Of a stretch of 64,000 nt of DNA, positions 51,225-63,894 are shown in pieces (position 1 is the first letter of the stretch; every line of letters begins with the position of its first letter). The position numbers were made by a program, and so were the translations under genes. The notes under the pieces were generated by a model. That model had not been told where the DNA came from. It worked only from the letters and a program-made list of their open reading frames with translations, and searched no databases. Source of the stretch: JAEUIZ01 sp046155605 (GTDB taxonomy: Bacteria > Planctomycetota > Phycisphaerae > Phycisphaerales > UBA1924). Location: assembly GCA_046155605.1 (NCBI GenBank), contig JBJXFQ010000075.1, positions 21,208-85,207 on the forward strand, given 5' to 3'.

Positions 51225-52060
51225 AGCACGAATTCGGGAACTCTTTTCCATCTCGCACGCTTCACAAGGGCATGCACAATCCACTTGACCGCCGCGCCTT
51301 CGTCGTTGGGAGCGTGGGCGCCATCGCCGCCGCCCATGCCCGCCAGCCGGAACAGCCCTCGCAGCCTTATTCCGCCAAGCCCGGCGCGTGGCCCGGCTTT
51401 CCGCAGCAAAGCCCCGATGACGTTCGCGATTTCGTCGGCGCGTCGCACAACAACCTCGCCAAGATCCGCGAGATGCTCGGCAAGCATCCCGCACTCGCCA
51501 AGTGTTCGTATGACGGGGGCTATGGCGACTGGGAATCGGCCCTCGGTGCCGCGTCACACGTCGGCCAGCGCGAGATCGCTTTGCTCCTGATCGAGCACGG
51601 TGCGCGCCTCGACATCTTCGCCGCCACGATGCTCGGCATGGTCGATGCTGTCCGCGCCATGGTCGCCGCCCAGCCGGGCATCGAGCGCACCCCCGGGCCG
51701 CACGGCATCCCCCTCGCCGACCACGCCCGCGCCGGCAAGAACGAGGCGATGATCGCCTACGTCGCGACGCTCGAGGGAGCCTCGCGCCCGCGCCCGCCCG
51801 GTGTCGCGGAGAGCGAGATGCCGACCTATCTCGGGACGTACGCCGGGACGACCGGCACGATCGAGATCACCAAGACCCGCTTCGGCATGGCGATCAAGGC
51901 CCAGGGCGGGTTTGATCGCACGCTCTACCGTGTCGGAGAGCACCAGTTCCATCCCGTCGGCGCGCCCAACGTCCGCGTCAACTTCACCCTCGCCGATGGC
52001 AAGGCAGTGCGGCTCGAAGTCGTCGAGGCCGAGTGGTATGCCTCGGCCACGCGGGCGTGA
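51221..52060 (+). CDS. Ankyrin-repeat protein with Tat-like signal
   Basis: 279 aa from the overlapping ATG, or 262 aa from ATG 51272. From the second start the N-terminus is HNPLDRRAFVVGSVGAIAAAHA, with the twin Arg of a Tat signal. DDVRDFVGASHNNLAKIREML and IALLLIEHGARLDIFAATMLG are ankyrin-type repeats. A beta-rich C-terminal domain (YLGTYAGTTGTIEITKTRFG) follows. Likely an exported protein that binds partners; no enzyme motif. Coupled to the thioesterase gene. Confidence 0.72.
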   Translation: MKHEFGNSFPSRTLHKGMHNPLDRRAFVVGSVGAIAAAHARQPEQPSQPYSAKPGAWPGFPQQSPDDVRDFVGASHNNLAKIREMLGKHPALAKCSYDGGYGDWESALGAASHVGQREIALLLIEHGARLDIFAATMLGMVDAVRAMVAAQPGIERTPGPHGIPLADHARAGKNEAMIAYVATLEGASRPRPPGVAESEMPTYLGTYAGTTGTIEITKTRFGMAIKAQGGFDRTLYRVGEHQFHPVGAPNVRVNFTLADGKAVRLEVVEAEWYASATRA

Positions 52061-52193
52061 GCCTGGCGCGGCGCGTGAGCGCAACGGCGGTAGCGGGCGA
52101 TGGCGGGGCTTGCCGGAGATTTCTGGGGTGGGGTCGCCGCGTTGTCGAGCGGATGCTCGCTTGCAGCCGCGCTCTGCTCGTCGGCAACGCTTT

Positions 52194-52325
52194 GGCTTTG
52201 TTGAAATGGTGATGACGCCGGCGGATTTGGGTACCCCGCCCCTCCGGGGCGGATTCGAGCGCCCTCCGAAACCCCCTTCCGCGACGGAGTCGCGGGGTAC
52301 CCAAGAACAGCATTTCAACAGAGCC
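52194..52325. mobile_element. MITE-like palindromic element upstream of purN
   Basis: 132 bp. Ends are an inverted repeat GGCTTTGTTGAAATG / CATTTCAACAGAGCC (one mismatch in 15). Inside is a second, perfect 13-bp inverted repeat TTGGGTACCCCGC (52227-52239, 52292-52304), and between them two perfect 7-bp hairpins, CCGCCCC-TCC-GGGGCGG (52236-52252) and CCGCGAC-GGA-GTCGCGG (52279-52295). No transposase. The ends resemble transposon termini of the GGCTCTGTTG kind. The gap 52061-52193 before it shows nothing else. Confidence 0.6.
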
Positions 52326-52340
52326 CTACGCTTTCTTTGT

Positions 52341-52937
52341 ATGAAGACCCGCGAGGCCGTTCTCGGCGTCATGCTCTCCGGCACCGGACGCACGCTCGAG
52401 AACCTGCTCGGCCACATCCGGCGCGGCTCGCTTCGGGCGCGCCTCGGTCTTGTCGTGGCGTCGCGTGAGTGTCGCGGTGCGCAGATCGCGCGAGATGCCG
52501 GAGTTCCTGTCGTCGTCGAGCCGGGGCGGATCGCGGCGCAGCGGCTCGAATCCCTCCTTCTCGCGCACGACATCGATCTCGTCGTGCTCGCCGGGTACTT
52601 GCAGTTGGTCTCGGTCCCGCGCGCCTTTCGAGGCCGCGTCGTCAACATGCATCCGGCGCTGCTCCCGGATTTCGGGGGGCCGGGGATGTTTGGCCGGCGC
52701 GTGCATGAGGCCGTGCTCGCCGCGGGCAAGCGCGAGACGGGCTGCACTGTCCACCTCTGCGGCGACGAGTACGACACCGGGCCGATCGTGCTGCAGAAGA
52801 CCTGCCCGGTGCTTCCGGGCGACACGCCCGACACGCTCGCCGCGCGCGTGTTCGACCTTGAATGCCAGGCCTATCCCGAGGCCCTCGGTCTCCTGATCCG
52901 CAACCTGACGCCGCCGCAAGCGGGAGCCCGCGCGTGA
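52341..52937 (+). CDS. purN: Phosphoribosylglycinamide formyltransferase
   Basis: 198 aa, the usual GART size. VLGVMLSGTGRTLENLL is the phosphate loop, VNMHPALLPDFGGPGMFG has the HPSLLP motif with catalytic His, and GDEYDTGPIVLQ supplies the catalytic Asp. It transfers formyl from 10-formyl-THF to GAR, the third step of purine synthesis. ATG 52341 lies 15 bp past a palindromic element and lacks a clear ribosome site. Its stop overlaps the GTG of the downstream peptidase gene. No other pur genes adjoin. Confidence 0.9.
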   Translation: MKTREAVLGVMLSGTGRTLENLLGHIRRGSLRARLGLVVASRECRGAQIARDAGVPVVVEPGRIAAQRLESLLLAHDIDLVVLAGYLQLVSVPRAFRGRVVNMHPALLPDFGGPGMFGRRVHEAVLAAGKRETGCTVHLCGDEYDTGPIVLQKTCPVLPGDTPDTLAARVFDLECQAYPEALGLLIRNLTPPQAGARA

Positions 52938-54457
52938 AGGTCCGCCTCGCCATGCTCGTGTATGCCACGATGGCGCTGGCGCGGCCATTTGGGATCATCG
53001 CACAGCCCGAGCCGCCACGATCCACGATCCAGGAGGCCGACCCAGAGGCCCGCGCCGCGGCGTTCCAAGCGCGTGCGTTTGTCGCCATGAATCGTGGCGA
53101 CCTGCCCGAGGCCGAAAGGCTCCTCCGCGAGCAACTCGCGCTCGATCCCGACAACTTTGTTGTGTTCTACAACATCGCGTGCGTCCGCTCGCTCCGCGGC
53201 GAAGGGGCTGACGCCTGCGATTGGCTCGTCAAGGCCATCGAGCATGGCTTCATCGACCGCGGCATGATGCAGCGCGACCCCCAACTCGCAGCCGCGCGCC
53301 GCCAGGACGTCTACTCCCGCCTCATGGCCGGCTGGCAGACGATCATCGAGCGCCACATGGAGACCAACCTCCGCGTCACGCGCGAGGCGATCACCACCAA
53401 AGCCACGACGTACTCGACCGAGCGCGATCAGCGCCTCCGTGTTGCGTACCTCTCCGCGTTTGACAAGACATCCTTTGACCAGGCTCGCGCCGACCTCTCG
53501 CGGCTCTTTGACTGGGGCATCGCGAGCGTCTTCCCGGAGTTGGGCGATGCGGCCGCCTCGACCGATGACGCGTGGACGGTCGTGTTGCTGCCCACGCCGC
53601 GCGACTACACGAAATGGCTCCGCAATACCTACGGCCCATCGCTCGCCGCGGCGGGCATCGGCGGCTCGTACCTCCACGATCAGAAGCGGCTCGTGGCCCA
53701 GGACCTCGGTGCCACGCTCCGCCACGAGTTTTTCCACGTCCTCCACTGGCGCTCCGCGACGCGCCTCGGGCAGGATCACCCCATCTGGATCCAGGAGGGC
53801 CTCTGCTCGCTTGTGGAGGACTACGAGATCGCGCCCGGCGGCGAGGGCGCGGCCGCGCTCAAGCCCGTGCCGTCATGGCGCACCAACATCGTCAAGCGGC
53901 TGTTGCAATCCGGCAGGCTCATGCCGCTCAAGCAACTCGCCACCATGCCGCGCGAGCGGTTCACGAGCACCAACCCGCTCGCCAACTATGCCCAGGCCCG
54001 CGCGTTCTTCCTCTTCCTTCACGACGCGGGCAAACTCAAGGACTGGTACGCGGCCTACACGCGAAACTACCGCACCGACCCCACGGGCATCGCCGCCGCC
54101 GAAGCCGCGCTCGGCAAGGAACTCCCCAAGATCGAGAAGGACTATCGCGCGTGGATCAAGCGGCTGCCGATGGTCGCCGAGCAGATCAAGCCGGGCCGCG
54201 CCGGGTTGGGCGTTGAGGTCGATCCCGGCGCGGGCGACGGGCCGACGATCGCCGAGATTCCGCCGAGGGGGAGCGCCGCGCGGACTGGCGGTTTGCGCCT
54301 TGGCGACGCGATCACCGCGATCAACGGCCGACCCACCCGCGACCTCAACGAACTCGTCCGCATCCTCGGCGAGCACGAGATCGGAGACGAGGTCGAGGTG
54401 TCGTATCGCCGGGGAAAGAAGCACGAGACGACGAGGGTCAAACTCGGGCCGAGGTAA
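52934..54457 (+). CDS. TPR-containing HExxH metallopeptidase with PDZ domain
   Basis: 507 aa from GTG 52934 (overlaps the purN stop as GTGA). Signal-like start (RLAMLVYATMALA). Residues 45-110 form TPR-like helices (MNRGDLPEAERLLREQLALDPDNFVVFYNIAC). Residues near 265 contain LRHEFFHVLHW, an HExxH zinc site, followed by WIQEGLCSLVEDYE, the Glu-type third ligand of gluzincin M61/DUF1570-like families. A PDZ domain (GVEVDPGAGDGPTIAEI...AARTGGLRLGDAITAINGR) closes it. Expected to be a secreted or membrane-associated protease with PDZ-controlled substrates. Confidence 0.78.
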   Translation: MKVRLAMLVYATMALARPFGIIAQPEPPRSTIQEADPEARAAAFQARAFVAMNRGDLPEAERLLREQLALDPDNFVVFYNIACVRSLRGEGADACDWLVKAIEHGFIDRGMMQRDPQLAAARRQDVYSRLMAGWQTIIERHMETNLRVTREAITTKATTYSTERDQRLRVAYLSAFDKTSFDQARADLSRLFDWGIASVFPELGDAAASTDDAWTVVLLPTPRDYTKWLRNTYGPSLAAAGIGGSYLHDQKRLVAQDLGATLRHEFFHVLHWRSATRLGQDHPIWIQEGLCSLVEDYEIAPGGEGAAALKPVPSWRTNIVKRLLQSGRLMPLKQLATMPRERFTSTNPLANYAQARAFFLFLHDAGKLKDWYAAYTRNYRTDPTGIAAAEAALGKELPKIEKDYRAWIKRLPMVAEQIKPGRAGLGVEVDPGAGDGPTIAEIPPRGSAARTGGLRLGDAITAINGRPTRDLNELVRILGEHEIGDEVEVSYRRGKKHETTRVKLGPR

Positions 54458-54490
54458 CCCTATGCGAACCGCCGGGAGTCCATGCGCGCG

Positions 54491-57487
<2,997 letters not shown>

Positions 57488-57863
57488 GAAATCATCCCCG
57501 GAGCCTCTCCGCCGCTACCCCGGCGGCACTCCGCCAACGGTCGGTTCATGGCATCCGTCCGATCGTAGCGCGCGTTGTACCAAACCTGCTACAAACACCC
57601 CGCAATCGCGCGATCCCACACGCTTTCCGCTTCCAGCCCGCAACCGATCCCCGCCGCCATCGGTATATCTTGGCCGTGGAGCGGGGCGCGGCGGACACGC
57701 CCCTCCTGACCCGTGCCCGCCAAGTGCGAGCCTCGTTCCACAACGGACCCGGTCGCCACACGGCCGGGTCCACTTCACGCATCCTCAGCGATCCCGTCTG
57801 ACGTGCGACCTCGCACGCCGACGGTATCGCGCGCCCACAACACCCGGGGCCGTACCATCGCCG
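57488..57863. promoter_or_regulatory. Divergent control region between gcvP and the M42 peptidase, 376 bases
   Basis: No gene. Two inverted repeats: TTGTA-N10-TACAA at 57575-57594, about 90 bp before gcvP, and GGACCCGG-N11-CCGGGTCC at 57745-57771 on the peptidase side. No glycine riboswitch core is recognisable before gcvP. Confidence 0.4.
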
Positions 57864-59090
57864 ATGATCGACCGTTCCATCGAGCACGGCTGGCTCCTCG
57901 AACTCACGCAGATCCCCACCGCCGCCGGGCGTGAGCATCGCGTCGCGCGATGGGTCGAACGCTGGGCCGCAGATCGGCCCGAAATCCTGCTTCGCCGCGA
58001 TGCCGCGGGCAACCTCGAACTCCGTCTCGCCTCGTCCGACTCGCTCGCCCCGCCGATCTATTTCACCGCCCACATGGATCATCCTGCCTTTGTCGTCGAC
58101 GAAGTCCTCCCCAACGGCAGTCTCGCCCTCGAGTTCCGCGGCGGCGTCATGGCCGACTACTTCATCAATGCCCGCGTAAGCCTTCATCCCAAGGCCGGCC
58201 CGCCCATCGCCGCCCGTCTCCTCGGCCAGCACGCCGGCCCGCGCGCCCTCTACCTCGCCCAGCCCGACGCGCCTTCCGACTCGCCGCCCCCCGCCATGCA
58301 CCCCGCCGCGGCCATTCGCAAGGGCGACATCGCCACTTGGGAACTCCCGCCCGCCCGCATCGAAGATGGGCTCATCCACACGCACGCCTGCGACGATCTC
58401 GCCGCCCTCGCCGCCGCGCTCGCCGCGTTCGATCGCCTGCGCCTTGAACGGACCCGGAACAGCGAGAGCGCGGGTGGTGGGGGAGAGCAGGCCGCGCGCC
58501 ACGACGTCCGCGTGTTGCTCACTCGTGCCGAAGAGATCGGCTTCATCGGTGCCATCGCCGCCTGCCGCGACGGCACCATTCCCCCCGGCAGCCGCATCCT
58601 CGCCCTCGAAAACAGCCGCTCATTCCCCGATTCCCCCATCGGAGGCGGGCCCATCGTCCGCGTCGGCGATCGCCTCAGCGTCTTCTCGCCCGCCCTCACC
58701 GCCGCCGTCGCCCAGCGCGCCGAAGAGGCCTTCGGCGGCCCGGCATCGCCCACCGCATCACAGAAACTCCCCACCGCCGCACGCCCGTGGCAACGTAAAC
58801 TCATGTCCGGCGGCGCGTGCGAGGCCACCGTCTTCTGCGATTTCGGCTTCCAGGCCACCTGCCTCTGCCTCGCGCTGGGCAACTACCACAACATGGCCGA
58901 CCTCGCCAACGTCCAGGCCGGCACCAACACCGCCCCCGCCCGCGTCGGGCACGAGTTCGTCTCCATCGCCGACTTCGACGGCCTCGTCGACCTCCTCGTC
59001 GCCTGCGGCGAGCGACTCCCCCCCGCCCCCTCCGCTCGCCCACTCATCGACAAACTCTGGAACCAGAAGCACGGCGTGCTGGGGGAGTAG
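57864..59090 (+). CDS. M42-like metallopeptidase
   Basis: 408 aa from ATG 57864. Metal ligands fit the M42 order: YFTAHMDHPAFVV (His-x-Asp), HTHACDDLAALA (Asp), VLLTRAEEIGFIG (Glu-Glu), LALENS, and a His near NYHNMAD. These are tetrahedral aminopeptidases acting on short peptides with Zn or Co. An extra Ala/Gly-rich loop (NSESAGGGGEQAARHD) precedes the fourth strand. No signal peptide, so cytoplasmic. The frame upstream to 57396 lacks family sequence. Confidence 0.82.
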   Translation: MIDRSIEHGWLLELTQIPTAAGREHRVARWVERWAADRPEILLRRDAAGNLELRLASSDSLAPPIYFTAHMDHPAFVVDEVLPNGSLALEFRGGVMADYFINARVSLHPKAGPPIAARLLGQHAGPRALYLAQPDAPSDSPPPAMHPAAAIRKGDIATWELPPARIEDGLIHTHACDDLAALAAALAAFDRLRLERTRNSESAGGGGEQAARHDVRVLLTRAEEIGFIGAIAACRDGTIPPGSRILALENSRSFPDSPIGGGPIVRVGDRLSVFSPALTAAVAQRAEEAFGGPASPTASQKLPTAARPWQRKLMSGGACEATVFCDFGFQATCLCLALGNYHNMADLANVQAGTNTAPARVGHEFVSIADFDGLVDLLVACGERLPPAPSARPLIDKLWNQKHGVLGE

Positions 59091-59184
59091 CAGGCGTTTC
59101 CCCACACAGATGCGGCGAGTAAGCCAATCACAGTTGTATCAACGTAGGATTTTGAAATCGCGCACATTCACGATAACACCTGCA

Positions 59185-59400
59185 TCATGGATCTTTGTCG
59201 AACCTTGTCCCGCCGAATCCCACCCATACCCAGGCCTGCACATAGGCTCCGTTGTCCGTGCCGTGTGAGACGACAGCATTGTCATCAATTTCTATGTCGC
59301 CGTCATAATTCTGGTATTCATTCCGTGCCAGCCGAATGATCTCAAGGCGATTTGCTTCGTCTTCTGGGTCAGTCTTAAGATGCGTGTTTGCTTCTGACAT
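59185..59400 (-). CDS. Small acidic protein next to the SRA-Mrr gene
   Basis: 71 aa, GGAG seven bases before ATG 59400. Rich in Asp, Glu, Tyr and Trp with the segment EYQNYDGDIEIDDNAVV and WVWVGFGG. No family recognised. It follows the restriction-like gene by 18 bp on the same strand, so it is probably co-transcribed and may be a partner or an inhibitor of that nuclease. Confidence 0.6.
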   Translation of the reverse strand: MSEANTHLKTDPEDEANRLEIIRLARNEYQNYDGDIEIDDNAVVSHGTDNGAYVQAWVWVGFGGTRFDKDP

Positions 59401-59418
59401 ACTGACACTCCTTCATCG

Positions 59419-60441
59419 TCAGTGTTCACACTTCAATCCTGAACGTTTGACAATGCGCGCAAGCGAGTACCCGTCGACAAGTACGATGGGTGCCTTTCCC
59501 GTGCTTGTTGCTTCAACGACGGCCGCTCTGCTGTAGTGACTTGTGGTCACAACCACCCCTCGCGCAAACGGTTCCAGGCTTCCGCGTAGCTCTGCCACCT
59601 CCTTTCGGCCGACAGTGTGCAGCCATCGCTTCGCCTGAACCTGCACCAGCATGTTTTCAACAGGCCACATGACCGCGCTGGCATAGGCGTTCACGTCCAC
59701 GCCGCCGTCCTGACTGAACTTTGTCACCGAGACTTTGACGAAGCCAGTGGCGGCCATCAAATCCTTAATGAAATGCTCGAATCGTTCGGCTGGCGTGGCG
59801 AGCAGACAGCTACGAATCGACTCGATCTCCTCAGGATCAAACTCGACTCCCGCGGCGGGCACAACCAAGGGTGCCGCTCCTATTTCTCGTTCCTCGCCGG
59901 TTAGTTTGTTGCTCTTTCTTGACGCCAACAACGTGCGAGCGGCAATCTTCGCGTCCTCCGAGACGACAACCAACTCGGGCGCCGAGTGGATCCGCATCTC
60001 AAACAGCCATACCTGACGAACCGAGCCAGCAGTATCGGCCTGCGTGTCTGGATAATGACGAAGGTATTCAAGCAAACCCAGGAACTGCCAGCGCTTCGGG
60101 CCGACGGATGCATCACGGCGACTACCAACAAGGACGAAGCCGTAGGCGGGAAAGTTTGCATGGAGCTGCTGGGGCAGCCGCTTGTTCACACCACCGAGTG
60201 TTTGCTCGCCCTCGCGTCCAGCACCCGTGTAGACAAGGATGTCGTTCTCGATTCGATCGTGGTACGGATTCTCAGAAAGTTGCCTGGCTGTGGGCACGGA
60301 TGTGAGGATTACCGCTCGGTGCACGCTGCCATCGGCCGCCACGGATATGCGGATTCCGCCCGCGTTGCCGACTTTCAGCGCGTTTTGAATCTCTTCGCTC
60401 GAATACACAGCACCGACTTGGAAAGAGGTTGAGGCCGCCAT
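59419..60441 (-). CDS. Probable type IV restriction endonuclease (SRA-like + Mrr)
   Basis: 340 aa. Residues 1-150 contain an SRA/YDG-like pattern: RAVILTSVPTARQLSENPYHDR and NDILVYTGAGREGEQTLGGVNKRL, close to the Y-T-G-x-G...Q-x-L...N-x-x-L element of domains that read modified bases. Residues 217-300 are an Mrr-type nuclease: ATPAERFEHFIKDLMAATGF, Asp249 in GGVDV, then Gln269-x-Lys271 in VQVQAKRW, the PD-(D/E)xK-like core, and a GVVVTTSHYSRAA strand. The order reader then cutter suggests a single-chain enzyme that cuts modified DNA. Base composition is less GC-rich than its neighbours. No modification gene adjoins. Confidence 0.78.
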   Translation of the reverse strand: MAASTSFQVGAVYSSEEIQNALKVGNAGGIRISVAADGSVHRAVILTSVPTARQLSENPYHDRIENDILVYTGAGREGEQTLGGVNKRLPQQLHANFPAYGFVLVGSRRDASVGPKRWQFLGLLEYLRHYPDTQADTAGSVRQVWLFEMRIHSAPELVVVSEDAKIAARTLLASRKSNKLTGEEREIGAAPLVVPAAGVEFDPEEIESIRSCLLATPAERFEHFIKDLMAATGFVKVSVTKFSQDGGVDVNAYASAVMWPVENMLVQVQAKRWLHTVGRKEVAELRGSLEPFARGVVVTTSHYSRAAVVEATSTGKAPIVLVDGYSLARIVKRSGLKCEH

Positions 60442-60498
60442 GCGTGTCTCGCCGCCCTACTTGGGCGTGCGAAGCTTACCCTCTTGCCGTCTCATCCC

Positions 60499-61767
60499 TC
60501 AACTCGGCCCCCCCACCAGCGCCGCGTTCGTCGGGAATCGCTGGATCGCCGCGAGCAACTGCTCGACCTGCATATGAGGCGGCATATTCATCAGCCGTCG
60601 CCGCAGCGCCGTCATCGTCTTGAGTTCCTGCTCGGTGAGGAGCAGGTGCTCCTTGCGGGTGCCGCTGGCGGCGAGATTGATCGCCGGGAAGAGCCGCCGC
60701 TCGCTGATCTTGCGATCGAGGATGAGCTCCATGTTGCCGGTGCCCTTGAACTCCTCGAAGATCACCTGGTCGCCCTGGCTGCCCGTATCGACAAGGCACG
60801 ACGCGATGATCGTCAGGCTCCCGGCCTCTTCCGTGTTCCGCGCGCTCCCGAAAATCTGCTTTGGCACCTCGAGCGCCCGGCTATCGATCCCGCCCGTGAG
60901 CGTCCGCCCCGAACTCGCGTGCCGTCGGCTCCGGTTGAACGCCCGCCCCACCCGCGTCAGCGAATCGAGCAGCACGACGACATGCCGTCCGGCCTGTACG
61001 AGGCTCTTGGCATAACTGATCGCCTGGGTCGAGACCTCGATGTGCCGATCGACCTCGTGATCGTTCGACGACGCGAGCACCCGCGACCGCGCCGCCACGG
61101 GGCTGCCGCCTGTCACCGGGCCGCGCGCCGCGCCAGGCCCGTGCCCGACCGCCACCCCGTTCTGCGCCGCGGCCAGCGCCTGGGCCTCGGCCACCGGGTC
61201 GCGTCCCTCATTCCCCGCCGTCGGCGTGATGCCCATCGGCAGCGCGCGCAAGTCCGCCTCCACCTGCGCAAATGTCCGGCGAAAGTCGGTGACCTCCTCC
61301 GGCCGCTCGTCCACGAGCAGCAGGATCAACTCGACATCCGGATGATTCCGCAAGATCGCCGTCCCCATGTCCTTCAAGAGCGTCGTCTTGCCCGCCTTGG
61401 GCGGCGACACGATCAGCCCGCGCTGCCCGCGCCCGATCGGACAAAACAGGTCAATCAATCGACACGATGCCGGGCATCCCGGATATTCCAGCGTCAGCCG
61501 CGGCTGCGGATCGATCGACGTCAGGTCTTCAAACGCCTTCGGCTGCATCGGCGGCGGCGCTGAGAGCCCAAGCGAGAACCCCGCGTTGTTCATCGGCGGC
61601 CGACCACCTTGGCCGTTGGGCCCGTAGCCCCCACCCTGACCCGGATTGTTGAACTGTGGGCCACCTTGCCGCCGACGACGGCGACGGGCCCGCTGCGAAC
61701 CAACTCCCACGGCCACCTCCAAACCGAACGCGGCCACGCATCGGCACCTACGCGCCTGCTGTCGCAC
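60499..61767 (-). CDS. rho: Transcription terminator Rho, N-terminally reduced
   Basis: 422 aa from GTG 61767. The ATPase is intact: VSPPKAGKTTLLKDM (Walker A, near residue 125), LILLLVDERPEEVTDF (Walker B region), VVLLDSLTRVGRAFN, GTGNMELILDRKI and RRLFPAINLAASGTRKEHLL. The expected Rho_N and cold-shock RNA-binding domains (about 120 residues) are missing; instead there are about 80 residues of Arg-rich and Gly/Asn/Gln-rich low complexity (RARRRRRRQGG, NPGQGGGYGPNGQGG). An in-frame TGA ends the frame just upstream of the GTG. The insert after MGITPTAGNEGRDPV (about 40 residues) is also unusual. It likely terminates transcription via another RNA-contact mode. Confidence 0.85.
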   Translation of the reverse strand: MRQQARRCRCVAAFGLEVAVGVGSQRARRRRRRQGGPQFNNPGQGGGYGPNGQGGRPPMNNAGFSLGLSAPPPMQPKAFEDLTSIDPQPRLTLEYPGCPASCRLIDLFCPIGRGQRGLIVSPPKAGKTTLLKDMGTAILRNHPDVELILLLVDERPEEVTDFRRTFAQVEADLRALPMGITPTAGNEGRDPVAEAQALAAAQNGVAVGHGPGAARGPVTGGSPVAARSRVLASSNDHEVDRHIEVSTQAISYAKSLVQAGRHVVVLLDSLTRVGRAFNRSRRHASSGRTLTGGIDSRALEVPKQIFGSARNTEEAGSLTIIASCLVDTGSQGDQVIFEEFKGTGNMELILDRKISERRLFPAINLAASGTRKEHLLLTEQELKTMTALRRRLMNMPPHMQVEQLLAAIQRFPTNAALVGGPS

Positions 61768-62067
61768 CTCGGACCCAACAGGTCAACATGACCCGCGGCC
61801 CAGGCACCGGCCGGATTCTCTGCCGGACAGCGTCCTCATGCACGGCTGCTGCCAAACTCACGACGCTCGTTCGACGGGTCACCAAACACGCGCGGCGCTC
61901 TGCACACAGCGCCCGACCCGCCCCCCGAACGTGCTGAATACTAGACCATATCTCGGGCGATCTGTCAAGCAGGGCCTTTGCCCCGCCGATCCTCGCACTC
62001 GCCCTTATCGGCGATTCCCCCTCCATTCGTGAGCGCCGCCCCCTCTCGCTACCATGCCCATCGCACC
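61768..62067. other. rho/ptsI divergent intergenic region, 300 bases
   Basis: Contains the rho promoter (61940-61968) and about 165 bases of probable rho leader towards 61767. No gene, tRNA or clear hairpin; a -10-like sequence on the plus strand for ptsI is not convincing. Confidence 0.4.
61940..61968 (-). promoter_or_regulatory. Sigma-70 type promoter for rho
   Basis: On the minus strand TTGACA (61968-61963), 17-base spacer, TCTAGT (61945-61940). Transcription would start near 61932, leaving a leader of about 165 bases, long enough for the autoregulation known for rho genes. Confidence 0.55.
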
Positions 62068-63834
<1,767 letters not shown>

Positions 63835-63894
63835 AGCGAGTGCCTGCCGGTGAGGGGCTCCAGGGTACATCGCCGCTCCGCGTCGATTCTTCCG

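Noticed and set aside
52061..52193. Open reading frame through the gap before purN (from the 51801 frame)
   Set aside because: Overlaps the ankyrin gene in another frame and then a palindromic element; purN starts cleanly at 52341.
57488..57600. Glycine riboswitch in front of gcvP
   Set aside because: A GGAGAG and a GCCGC run occur by chance in the leader, but the ordered core of the tandem aptamer is not there.
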